Positions 34,810 to 42,729 of a stretch of 64,000 nt of DNA are shown here, one piece after another (the stretch's first letter is position 1; the number at the start of each line of letters is the position of its first letter). Source of the DNA: Bacillota bacterium (GTDB lineage: Bacteria > Bacillota > Clostridia > Lachnospirales > Lachnospiraceae); NCBI GenBank assembly GCA_023420935.1, contig JAEZUR010000100.1, forward strand, positions 1 through 64,000, written 5' to 3'. The notes under the pieces were generated by a model, which saw only the letters and a list, made by a program, of their open reading frames with translations, searched no databases and was not told where the DNA came from. The translations under genes and the position numbers were made by a program.

Positions 34810-36147
34810 GTGAAACAGAGAAAAATGATTTGTCTGTCTGCCATTCTATGGGGAAGTGGTCAGTTTTTTATAGCAAAGCAACGATTGAAGGGATTGTTGT
34901 TTTTCAGTTTGCAGCTTCTTCTAATCGGGATGGAATTGATTAGTGGATACTGGATGGAATATGCGAATGGGCTGATAGCAGATTTTTCAATACGACTTCA
35001 TGGTGGTTTTTTTACGAAAGGAATATGGGGGATTATTACACTGGGAGAGAAAACGGGTGGAAAGTATGGAGATCATTCTACCATGTTATTGATTAAAGGT
35101 GTAATAGCAGTCATTGTCCTAACCTTATTTTTATTAGTTTACTTCTGGAATGTGAAAGATGCATCTTCTACTGGCACCCAGATTGATAAGACTGGACACT
35201 GCTCAAGTTCTAGAGAGTATTTCAAACAGCTTTATAGTAATAAGTTTGCTTATATTATTTTGACACCTATTGGGATTGCCTTTGTATTTGTTGTTGTTAT
35301 GCCAATTATATTTTCGGTTCTCACAGCATTTCTGAATTACAACAGAGACCATCTGCCTCCAGGTAAATTATTGGACTGGGTTGGATTTGCTAATTTTCAA
35401 AAGTTATTCACAGTACCAATATGGTCCCGTACTTTTCTAAGAGTATTCCTATGGACAGTGTTATGGGCTTTGATTGGTACATTAAGTACATATTTTTTTG
35501 GTATGTTTCAGGCTATGATTTTGAATCATCCTTTGGTTCGGTTTAAATCTGTTTTTCGGACAATATTAATTCTACCATTTGCCATTCCACAGATGATATC
35601 GCTTTTGGTATTTCGAAATCTTCTGAATGGTCAATTTGGTCCGCTTAATCAGATCTTGCTAAAACTTGGTTTGATTTCAGAAAATATTCCGTTTCTGACT
35701 GATCCTAAGATTGCTAAAGTTACGGTGCTTGTTGCTAACCTATGGATGGGATTTCCGATGTTCATGATTATGATGCTAGGTGTACTTGCCAATATAGATC
35801 AGAGTCTCTATGAGGCAGCGTCCATTGATGGCGCAGGTAAGCTGCAATGCTTTAAACGGATTACCTTACCATTAATATTCCAGGCTACATCAGCTAATCT
35901 AATCATGAGCACGGCAACTAATTTTAATGCATTTGGAGCAATTTATTTCCTGACACAGGGAGGACCAAATAATCCAAATATGCAATTTGCAGGAAGTACA
36001 GATATTTTAATATCCTGGATCTACAAACTTACATTAAATCAGCAGATGTATGATATTGCAGCTGTTATGAGCGTATTACTCTTCTTTATAGTAGGAGCAG
36101 TGTCTCTCTGGAACTTTAGAAGAACCGCATCCTTTAAAGAGTTATAG
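34810..36147 (+). CDS. Maltodextrin-type sugar ABC transporter permease (MalF-like)
   Basis: Protein of 445 aa with an extra N-terminal membrane region (about 1-115: LWGSGQFFIAKQRLKGLLFF and more hydrophobic segments) before the standard six-segment permease. The EAA loop that contacts the ATPase is EAASIDGAGKLQCFKRITLP. The start codon is GTG with only a weak upstream site. It pairs with the permease encoded next and with the lipoprotein binding protein. No ATPase gene is present, so a shared MsmX/MalK-type ATPase elsewhere must energise it (inference from this importer family). Confidence 0.92.
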   Translation: MKQRKMICLSAILWGSGQFFIAKQRLKGLLFFSLQLLLIGMELISGYWMEYANGLIADFSIRLHGGFFTKGIWGIITLGEKTGGKYGDHSTMLLIKGVIAVIVLTLFLLVYFWNVKDASSTGTQIDKTGHCSSSREYFKQLYSNKFAYIILTPIGIAFVFVVVMPIIFSVLTAFLNYNRDHLPPGKLLDWVGFANFQKLFTVPIWSRTFLRVFLWTVLWALIGTLSTYFFGMFQAMILNHPLVRFKSVFRTILILPFAIPQMISLLVFRNLLNGQFGPLNQILLKLGLISENIPFLTDPKIAKVTVLVANLWMGFPMFMIMMLGVLANIDQSLYEAASIDGAGKLQCFKRITLPLIFQATSANLIMSTATNFNAFGAIYFLTQGGPNNPNMQFAGSTDILISWIYKLTLNQQMYDIAAVMSVLLFFIVGAVSLWNFRRTASFKEL

Positions 36148-36156
36148 GAGGGAGAA

Positions 36157-36978
36157 ATGAAGAAAAGAATAACTGCAGTTTTATTACATTTAGAATTAAT
36201 CATAATGTCGTTACTAGTTATTGTCCCTGTTATGTGGATCATATTGTCTTCTTTTCAAGAAGGCAGTGGACCATCCAGTACCATAGATTTTAGCAGACTG
36301 ACGTTTGGCAATTATGGGCGCTTGTTTGCAGAAACCAGTTATGAAATTTGGTTCTTTAATACACTAAAGATTGCAATTGCAAGTATGGTCTTGTCTGTTT
36401 TCTTAATTATGATTACGGCATGGATTATGTCCAGGATGCAGTTTGCTGGGAAGAAGGCAGGCCTGATGGGGATTATGATACTTTCCATGTTCCCAACATT
36501 TTTATCGATGACGGCAATCTATACGCTGTTTCTAACTCTTGGTTTAGTTGGGCAACCAATCTCGCTGATTATCGTATATGCGGTTGGAGCCATCCCTTAT
36601 AATACCTGGTTAGTGAAAGGGTATTTGGATGGAATTCCAATGTCCATAGATGAAGCAGCATATATGGATGGTTGTACTAGATTTCAGACATTTCGAAAAA
36701 TTGTATTGCCACTAGCAACTCCTATTATAACTTATTGTGCTGTTTCCCAGTTTATGTTGCCATGGATGGATTATATTTTGCCAAATATTCTTCTATCAGG
36801 AGATAAATCCAGAACATTGGCGGTGGGATTGTTTGCTATGATCAATGGTCAGGAAAGTACGAAATTTACCATATTTGCAGCTGGAGCAGTTCTGATTGCG
36901 ATACCAATTACGGTGGTATTTATGGTATTTCAAAAGTATCTGGTACAGGGAATATCAGCTGGTGCTGATAAAGGTTAA
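36157..36978 (+). CDS. Maltodextrin-type sugar ABC transporter permease (MalG-like)
   Basis: Protein of 273 aa with six membrane segments. The EAA loop is DEAAYMDGCTRFQTFRKIVLP, and the end is MVFQKYLVQGISAGADKG, typical of MalG-like permeases. It starts 9 nt after the partner permease with GGAGGG upstream. Together they form the channel for a linear or cyclic maltodextrin, judged from the adjacent GH13 enzyme. Confidence 0.93.
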   Translation: MKKRITAVLLHLELIIMSLLVIVPVMWIILSSFQEGSGPSSTIDFSRLTFGNYGRLFAETSYEIWFFNTLKIAIASMVLSVFLIMITAWIMSRMQFAGKKAGLMGIMILSMFPTFLSMTAIYTLFLTLGLVGQPISLIIVYAVGAIPYNTWLVKGYLDGIPMSIDEAAYMDGCTRFQTFRKIVLPLATPIITYCAVSQFMLPWMDYILPNILLSGDKSRTLAVGLFAMINGQESTKFTIFAAGAVLIAIPITVVFMVFQKYLVQGISAGADKG

Positions 36979-36994
36979 AGGAGGAAGTAAAACT

Positions 36995-38353
36995 ATGAAA
37001 AGGAAGGTTGAGGGAATGAATATGAAATGGAGAAAAGTGATAAGTTTAGTTGTAATTGCTGCAATGATATGTGGAGTTATCAGTGGATGCAGTAAGAAAG
37101 AAATACCAACAGAACAGGATACAGATGCTGTTACAGAATCAGCAGCACCAGCTACTGATGATGAGGCTCAGGCTAGTGAGGATTCGGCAGCAGAAGAAGT
37201 ATTGCCAGAAGAGGGGGCAGAGCTTACATTTTGGACATTATCTGGATATCTAGAATATGGTGAGGCGATTGCTACCGCATTTGAAGATAAATATGGTGTG
37301 AAAGTCACTGTTCAGGAAAATGGGCTAGATACCATTAATAAAATGATGTTAGATGGACCATCTGGAAGTGGAGCAGATGTATTTATGGCTGCACATGATA
37401 CATTTGCAACTGCTAAGGATGCTGGTATATTAGCACAACTAAGCGAAAGTGCAACAAAGACCGTGTCTGACAGAATCAACGAGACTGCCGTTAAGACAGT
37501 AAGTTCAGATGGTAAGATTTACGGAGTTCCTGTATCCATTGAAACTTATGCTTTATTATACAATAAGAACCTTGTAACAGGGGAACCGGCTTCTACATTT
37601 GAACAGATTACAGAAGAAGCAAAGGGTTACAATAAACCGGACGAGAATAAATTCTGGTATCTTACCGTTCCAACAGATGGTTACCCTGCATTCCCATTCT
37701 TAAGTCTGGACGGCTTTCAGTTATTTGGACCAGATGGTACAGATGCGGAAAACCCGGGATTTAATACCCCTGAGTTTGTAAAAGGGTTGGAGAGAATTGC
37801 GGCTTTAAAGGAAATTATTCCGATTAAAGCGGATGATTTAAAGATTGAGACCATGTCACAGTTGGAAGAAAACTTTAAAAAAGGTCAAACAGCATATTAT
37901 CCTATTGGACCATGGTTGGTGAAGTCTTTAAAAGAAGAAAATGTGAACTTTGGAGTTACTACCTTGCCAACACTGGATGGAAAGACAATGAAATCCTTCA
38001 GTGCAGTACAGAATGCATATGTATCCGCATATTCAAAATACCCGAAGGCCGCGGAAGCGTTTGCAATGTACTTGTGTTCTGATGAAGCAGCTTCTCTTCT
38101 ATATAGCAAGTCATATAAAATTACAGCCAACAAAGACATCTCCAATGTAGAAGGATTAAAGGATGATGCGGAACTTAAGGTATTTGCAGAGGAATTTTCA
38201 AAGTCCGTTCCTATGCCAAGTGCAAAACGCATTTCCTACTACTGGACTATTGCACAGGGAGTTCTAAATCCAGTATTTGATGGAACCATGACTCCAGAAG
38301 AAGGAGCAAAAAAAGCACAGGAAGAGTTTGAATCACTAGTTGCTAGTGAATAA
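36995..38353 (+). CDS. Maltodextrin-type substrate-binding lipoprotein
   Basis: Protein of 452 aa. A lipoprotein signal peptide ends in the lipobox VISGC near residue 29. An acidic Ala/Glu/Asp linker follows, then a family-1 sugar-binding fold (LTFWTLSGYLEYGEAIATAF, VFMAAHDTFATAK, YGVPVSIETYALLYNKNLV). It delivers sugar to the two permeases encoded just upstream. I chose the ATG at 36995 after AAAGGAGG; an ATG at 37016 is also possible and would shorten the signal peptide. Genes are 16 nt apart on one side and 14 nt on the other. Confidence 0.92.
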   Translation: MKRKVEGMNMKWRKVISLVVIAAMICGVISGCSKKEIPTEQDTDAVTESAAPATDDEAQASEDSAAEEVLPEEGAELTFWTLSGYLEYGEAIATAFEDKYGVKVTVQENGLDTINKMMLDGPSGSGADVFMAAHDTFATAKDAGILAQLSESATKTVSDRINETAVKTVSSDGKIYGVPVSIETYALLYNKNLVTGEPASTFEQITEEAKGYNKPDENKFWYLTVPTDGYPAFPFLSLDGFQLFGPDGTDAENPGFNTPEFVKGLERIAALKEIIPIKADDLKIETMSQLEENFKKGQTAYYPIGPWLVKSLKEENVNFGVTTLPTLDGKTMKSFSAVQNAYVSAYSKYPKAAEAFAMYLCSDEAASLLYSKSYKITANKDISNVEGLKDDAELKVFAEEFSKSVPMPSAKRISYYWTIAQGVLNPVFDGTMTPEEGAKKAQEEFESLVASE

Positions 38354-38367
38354 GAAAGGAATTTGAT

Positions 38368-40224
38368 ATGATATTTTCATCAATGCTACATGAACCAAAA
38401 AGCGCACAATCTTATGCCTTTGATGTGAATACGCTACATATCCGCTTTAAAACTGCTAGAAATGATGTAGACCATATTGAAGTATTAGCAGTTGATCCAT
38501 TTAACTGGATACCAAGAAATGATGGAACTCCCATTTATGATTTTGATGTTGATTCGGTGGTACATATCAAGATGGAAAAAGAGCAAGTGACAGAGGACCA
38601 TGATTGTTGGTTTGCCCAGATACCAGATATCAAATGGAAACGAATCAAATACTGTTTTATTGTGGAAAATCTTAAGGAGAAATATATTTATGGAAGTCAT
38701 GATAGATTACCTTATACCACGGAGATAGATAAACTTTATAATTTAAGCAACTACTTTAATTATCCCTATATACATGAAGAAGACCTCTACCAGGCTCCGG
38801 ACTGGGTATCTGATACTATATGGTATCAGATATTTCCGGAACGGTTCTGTAATGGGACACCGGATGACGGAAGAGAAGTTCTTCCTTGGGGAAGTCAGGA
38901 ACTGGATGGATACCATAAGAAATTTGGTGGGAATCTTCAAGGGATTATTCGTAAATTAGATTACATAAAGGAAGCAGGATTCAATGGGATCTACCTAAAT
39001 CCAATATTTGATTCACCAAGTTCCCATAAATATGACACCACAGATTATTATAAAGTAGATCCTGAACTAGGTGATAATCAGGTATTAGGTCAATTAATTG
39101 AAGAAGCACATAAACGTGGGATTCGAGTCATGCTGGATGCAGTTTTTAATCATTGTGGTTACTTCCATCCATTCTGGCAGGATGTCCTAAAGCATGGCAC
39201 ACAGTCTAGATATTATGAGTGTTTTTACATACTGGACCCAGATAAACCAATTATAACAGGGGATCTTAAGAAGGGATTGCCAGGAGAATGCTCCAAAGAG
39301 GAACTTAATTTTCGTACCTTTGCATATACCCAGGTTATGCCTAAATGGAATACCAATCATCCCATTGTCCGCCAGTATTTGTTAAGTGTAGCTACCTACT
39401 GGATTGAACAGTATCATATTGATGGTTGGAGGTTGGATGTCTCCAACGAAGTGTCCCATGATTTCTGGAGAGAATTCCGTAAGACAGTAAAAGCAGCGAA
39501 TCCAGACAGTTATATTCTTGGAGAAACATGGGATAATTCCTATCCTTGGCTTACTGGTGATCAATTTGACGCCGTTATGAATTATCAATTCTCAGTTCCA
39601 GTATGGAATTTCTTCCGTAACAGGGAAGGCGGTGGCGTGAAGTATAATGGGATCAAGTTTATGCAAAGTATTAGTAAACTGCTTACAGAATATCCAAAAC
39701 ATTTGACAAAAAATCTCTTCAATTTACTAGATAGTCATGATACAGAGAGAATATTAAATGTGGTTGGGAGTGTAGATAAGGTAAAATTAGCGTATCTGTT
39801 CTTATTAACATTTCCAGGAACACCATCTATCTATTATGGAAGTGAGATTGGAATGGATGGTGGGGAACATAGCAATCGTCAGTGTATGATCTGGGATGAG
39901 GATAAGCATAATGGTGAGCTGTTTGCGTTTATCAGGAAACTGATAGAATTACGAAAGAGAACGGAAAGTTTTAGAAGTGTTGAGCTATCCTTTCTGTCCT
40001 TAGCTACTGACAAAGACACCATTCTGTATAAGAAATCCTCTGCCACAGAAAGTATTTATGTACTGATTCATAATGAACCGGAACCGGGAGAAATTATGGT
40101 TCCAGAGGAACTGAAGGGATTAACGTGTTATGATTTGATTCATGAGACTGAAATAAGGTTGGGACATACTTTGTTGCTGAAACCTTATGATTATAGGGTA
40201 TATAAGTTAGAAAATGAACAGTAA
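38368..40224 (+). CDS. GH13 cyclomaltodextrinase/neopullulanase-type enzyme
   Basis: Enzyme of 618 aa without a signal peptide, so intracellular. The N-terminal beta domain (about 1-130) resembles CBM34. The GH13 barrel has WYQIFPERFCNG, DAVFNHCG, the nucleophile Asp in GWRLDVSNEV, the acid Glu in LGETWDN and the third Asp in LLDSHDTERI. These fit GH13_20, which cuts cyclodextrins, pullulan or maltodextrins to glucose, maltose or panose. It is the last gene of the importer operon and would process the imported sugar. Confidence 0.92.
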   Translation: MIFSSMLHEPKSAQSYAFDVNTLHIRFKTARNDVDHIEVLAVDPFNWIPRNDGTPIYDFDVDSVVHIKMEKEQVTEDHDCWFAQIPDIKWKRIKYCFIVENLKEKYIYGSHDRLPYTTEIDKLYNLSNYFNYPYIHEEDLYQAPDWVSDTIWYQIFPERFCNGTPDDGREVLPWGSQELDGYHKKFGGNLQGIIRKLDYIKEAGFNGIYLNPIFDSPSSHKYDTTDYYKVDPELGDNQVLGQLIEEAHKRGIRVMLDAVFNHCGYFHPFWQDVLKHGTQSRYYECFYILDPDKPIITGDLKKGLPGECSKEELNFRTFAYTQVMPKWNTNHPIVRQYLLSVATYWIEQYHIDGWRLDVSNEVSHDFWREFRKTVKAANPDSYILGETWDNSYPWLTGDQFDAVMNYQFSVPVWNFFRNREGGGVKYNGIKFMQSISKLLTEYPKHLTKNLFNLLDSHDTERILNVVGSVDKVKLAYLFLLTFPGTPSIYYGSEIGMDGGEHSNRQCMIWDEDKHNGELFAFIRKLIELRKRTESFRSVELSFLSLATDKDTILYKKSSATESIYVLIHNEPEPGEIMVPEELKGLTCYDLIHETEIRLGHTLLLKPYDYRVYKLENEQ

Positions 40225-40245
40225 TGAATTTGTTTAAAGTTAGAT

Positions 40246-40291
40246 AACTAAAAAAGTAAGTAGAATAAAATATCTACTTACTTTTTTAGTT
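40246..40291. terminator. Bidirectional terminator
   Basis: A 19-bp perfect stem (40246-40264 with 40273-40291), with A-rich and T-rich ends, between two converging operons. Confidence 0.9.
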
Positions 40292-40342
40292 GAACCGTAA
40301 AGGTATCATATTTTAGTATTGACTTTCTTTGTGGTTTCTCAT

Positions 40343-41212
40343 TTATTTAATAAGTGCTTTTAATTCCTCTACATCAAATTCATAATTGGTATTGCAGAAA
40401 TGGCAATTTACTTCAATTGGCTTTTTGTCATTAATCATTTCCTGAATATCTTTTTTTCCAATGCTTACAATGGCTTTTTCTATACGTTTTTTATCACAAT
40501 TGCAATAAAATTGAGTCGGTAGCTTATCCATAATCGTTACTCCGAACTCACCAAGAACATGCTCTAGAATCATTTCAGGAGTCATATCTTCATCTAATAA
40601 GCTTGTAATAGAAGTGATCTCTCCTATCTTTTTCTCTAGCTTGCTAATTACCTCTTCCTCCGCAAATGGCATAAGCTGAATAATAAATCCACCAGCTTGT
40701 TTTACCGTATTGTCCTTATTCATCAGAACTCCTAATGCGACTGAAGATGGTACCTGCTCTGAGGTAGCATAGTAGTAAGTTAAATCTTCTGCTATTTCAC
40801 CAGATACTAAATGTGTTTGTCCAACATATGGCTCTTTTAGTCCCATATCTTTTATAACGCATAAGATACCTAGATCCAATGCTGCTCCAACGTCTAATTT
40901 CCCTTTGGAACTTGGAGGAAGCATCACATCTGGATGATGAACATAACCTTTTACATTGGCTTTGCTATCTGATGTAACCGTTAATCCACCAATTGGTCCA
41001 CTGCATTTAATCTGTAGGGTTAGCATGTCATTATCACCCTTCATCATAGAACCCATCATACTGCCCGCTGTTAATAATCTTCCTAACGCTGCTGTGGCAA
41101 CTGGACTTGTGTTATGAACACTTCTTGCATACTCCACTAACTCTCTAGTTGTAGCTGCAAATGCTCTAATCTGGTTATTTGCAGCAGTTGCTCTTACAAT
41201 ATAATCTGACAT
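40343..41212 (-). CDS. hslO: Redox-regulated chaperone Hsp33
   Basis: Protein of 289 aa, the usual length. It begins SDYIVRATAANNQIRAFAATT, has SGPIGGLTVTSDSKANVKGYV, and ends with the zinc-binding redox switch CNCD plus CHFCN. Under oxidative stress the four cysteines form disulphides and the protein becomes an active holdase. AAAGGAG lies 7 nt upstream of the ATG. It follows the methyltransferase by 12 nt, so they form an operon. Confidence 0.96.
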   Translation of the reverse strand: MSDYIVRATAANNQIRAFAATTRELVEYARSVHNTSPVATAALGRLLTAGSMMGSMMKGDNDMLTLQIKCSGPIGGLTVTSDSKANVKGYVHHPDVMLPPSSKGKLDVGAALDLGILCVIKDMGLKEPYVGQTHLVSGEIAEDLTYYYATSEQVPSSVALGVLMNKDNTVKQAGGFIIQLMPFAEEEVISKLEKKIGEITSITSLLDEDMTPEMILEHVLGEFGVTIMDKLPTQFYCNCDKKRIEKAIVSIGKKDIQEMINDKKPIEVNCHFCNTNYEFDVEELKALIK

Positions 41213-41224
41213 TTTAATCTCCTT

Positions 41225-42079
41225 TTATATATATAACTTGGTATCTTGTTTTTTCTCTTTTGCAACAATGTAGATTCGCTCACTGGAATCTTTAGGCTCT
41301 TCCTCTGTAAATGCATCATATGCCATTACATATTCCATTCCTGCCTCATTTAATAAACGCTTAATCGTCTCAAGTGAATACGCCCTTTGATAATGGGTTT
41401 CATCGAATCTTCGAAAACAATTATCTTGCTCTTGATCCATATCATCTTTTACATAGATGGTTAAATCATATTCATTAATCATTTCATCTTTATAATAATA
41501 ATTATCCCATATAAAACTACAGTCTTCTCTATTTTCAGCTATGGTATTCTCCGCTAAAATGTGTTCGTATTTGTAAATGGTATTAAGATCAAATATAAAC
41601 AAGCCACCGGGATCTAAATAATTATTTACCAAACGAAATACTTCCACTAGATCTTCTTCTGAGGTGATATAGTTTATACTGTCGCAGATACTAACTACAG
41701 CTGCAACGGTTCCGTACAATTCAAATTCCCTCATATCTTGTAGTAGATATAGAATACTTCCCTGCTTGGTATCCGAATCAATAGACTCCTCATCCTGATT
41801 GTTGGAATTCTTTTGTTCTAATTCCTTCTGCTCTGCTTCTTCCTTTAGCATGGCTATGGATAACATCTCCATGGAATTATCAATTCCAATCATATCATAA
41901 CCCTTCTTCGCAAGCAGTTTCGTTATATTCCCGGTTCCACAACCCATATCAAGAACCAAGCCATCATCTACACCATAAAGACGTAATAATTTTATTAAAT
42001 AATTACTCCAATCTTCATAGGGTATGTTATCCATAAACAAATCATACACCTGCGCAAATCCTGTATATGCCTGCATCAT
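41225..42079 (-). CDS. SAM-dependent methyltransferase
   Basis: Class I methyltransferase of 284 aa. The SAM site is VLDMGCGTGNITKLLAKKGYDMIGIDNS. An insertion rich in Glu, Gln and Asp follows (KEEAEQKELEQKNSNNQDEE). Motif II-like segments are VVSICDSINYITSEEDL and GGLFIFDLNTIYKYE. The substrate is unknown. Two ATG codons in a row begin the frame and either could be used. It lies directly upstream of hslO. Confidence 0.88.
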   Translation of the reverse strand: MMQAYTGFAQVYDLFMDNIPYEDWSNYLIKLLRLYGVDDGLVLDMGCGTGNITKLLAKKGYDMIGIDNSMEMLSIAMLKEEAEQKELEQKNSNNQDEESIDSDTKQGSILYLLQDMREFELYGTVAAVVSICDSINYITSEEDLVEVFRLVNNYLDPGGLFIFDLNTIYKYEHILAENTIAENREDCSFIWDNYYYKDEMINEYDLTIYVKDDMDQEQDNCFRRFDETHYQRAYSLETIKRLLNEAGMEYVMAYDAFTEEEPKDSSERIYIVAKEKKQDTKLYI

Positions 42080-42165
42080 TTACCCTTTATCCTTTCGTTT
42101 CTTAAACCATTGTGAAATTACTAGTCGCTATATACTGAACATAAAATGTTTTCAGGATCACGTTA

Positions 42166-42195
42166 CATTTTTATTCTTGCAAGCAAATAAAAATG
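42166..42195 (+). repeat. Element D hairpin, copy 4
   Basis: CATTTTTATT (42166-42175) and AATAAAAATG (42186-42195) close a loop reading CTTGCAAGCA. The loop matches the D cluster at 28.2 kb, while the stem differs from all of those. Confidence 0.7.
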
Positions 42196-42252
42196 CTAGA
42201 CGCTATTATAACACGCTTTTTAGCCATTTGGCAACCTGCCAAGATTTATTTT

Positions 42253-42472
42253 GAGCCCTTTGAACAACTTTAATTTGTCAATTTGCATTCACAACCTTTA
42301 CTTAAGTGATACATAATATAGTTTGATGAGCAACTGTTATGAAGTCGTTGGTACTTAGGTTCTGTTCTTTAGAACCTTACGTACCACTACGAACTTCATC
42401 CAAGCGAGAGCGTGTTGCGAAGTAAACTATATTGTGTATCACTTTATTAACATGTAATTTATGCAAATTGAC
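42253..42472 (+). repeat. Palindromic element B, copy 3
   Basis: The polar tail GAGCCCTTTGAACAACTT is followed by outer arms GTCAATTTGCAT (42277-42288) and ATGCAAATTGAC (42461-42472). Inner arms 42304-42324 and 42424-42444 pair over 21 positions, with one T-G wobble. The centre is nearly identical to copy 2. The gap 42080-42729 holds element D copy 4, this element and the upstream region of the GH94 gene. Confidence 0.9.
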
Positions 42473-42546
42473 TCATATACGTTCCAACCTATCTTCTTTA
42501 TAAAGCACATAATGTGCATAAGATAATACATTGATAATGCAATATG

Positions 42547-42682
42547 GTTTCGATATAATGCACAATAATAGTTAAACAAACGAAAACAATTTCGAAACCA
42601 TTGTGTTTGTGTTTGTGAAATGATACACTGAAAATATTGGTATATTTATTGAATTTTTAATACATAAATACGAAAGTTTCGA
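42547..42682 (+). promoter_or_regulatory. Cluster of CGAAA/TTTCG half-sites before the GH94 gene
   Basis: CGAAA-ACAA-TTTCG (42581-42594), overlapping TTTCGAAA (42590-42597), CGAAA-G-TTTCG (42671-42681) and a lone TTTCG (42548-42552) recur in 135 nt. Repeated symmetric sites suggest an operator for a LacI-type or similar regulator of cellobiose use. No regulator gene is adjacent. Confidence 0.4.
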
Positions 42683-42729
42683 GTAACTAGATTAGACATT
42701 TGTGATGAAAAAGGAGAAGGAGACAGGGT

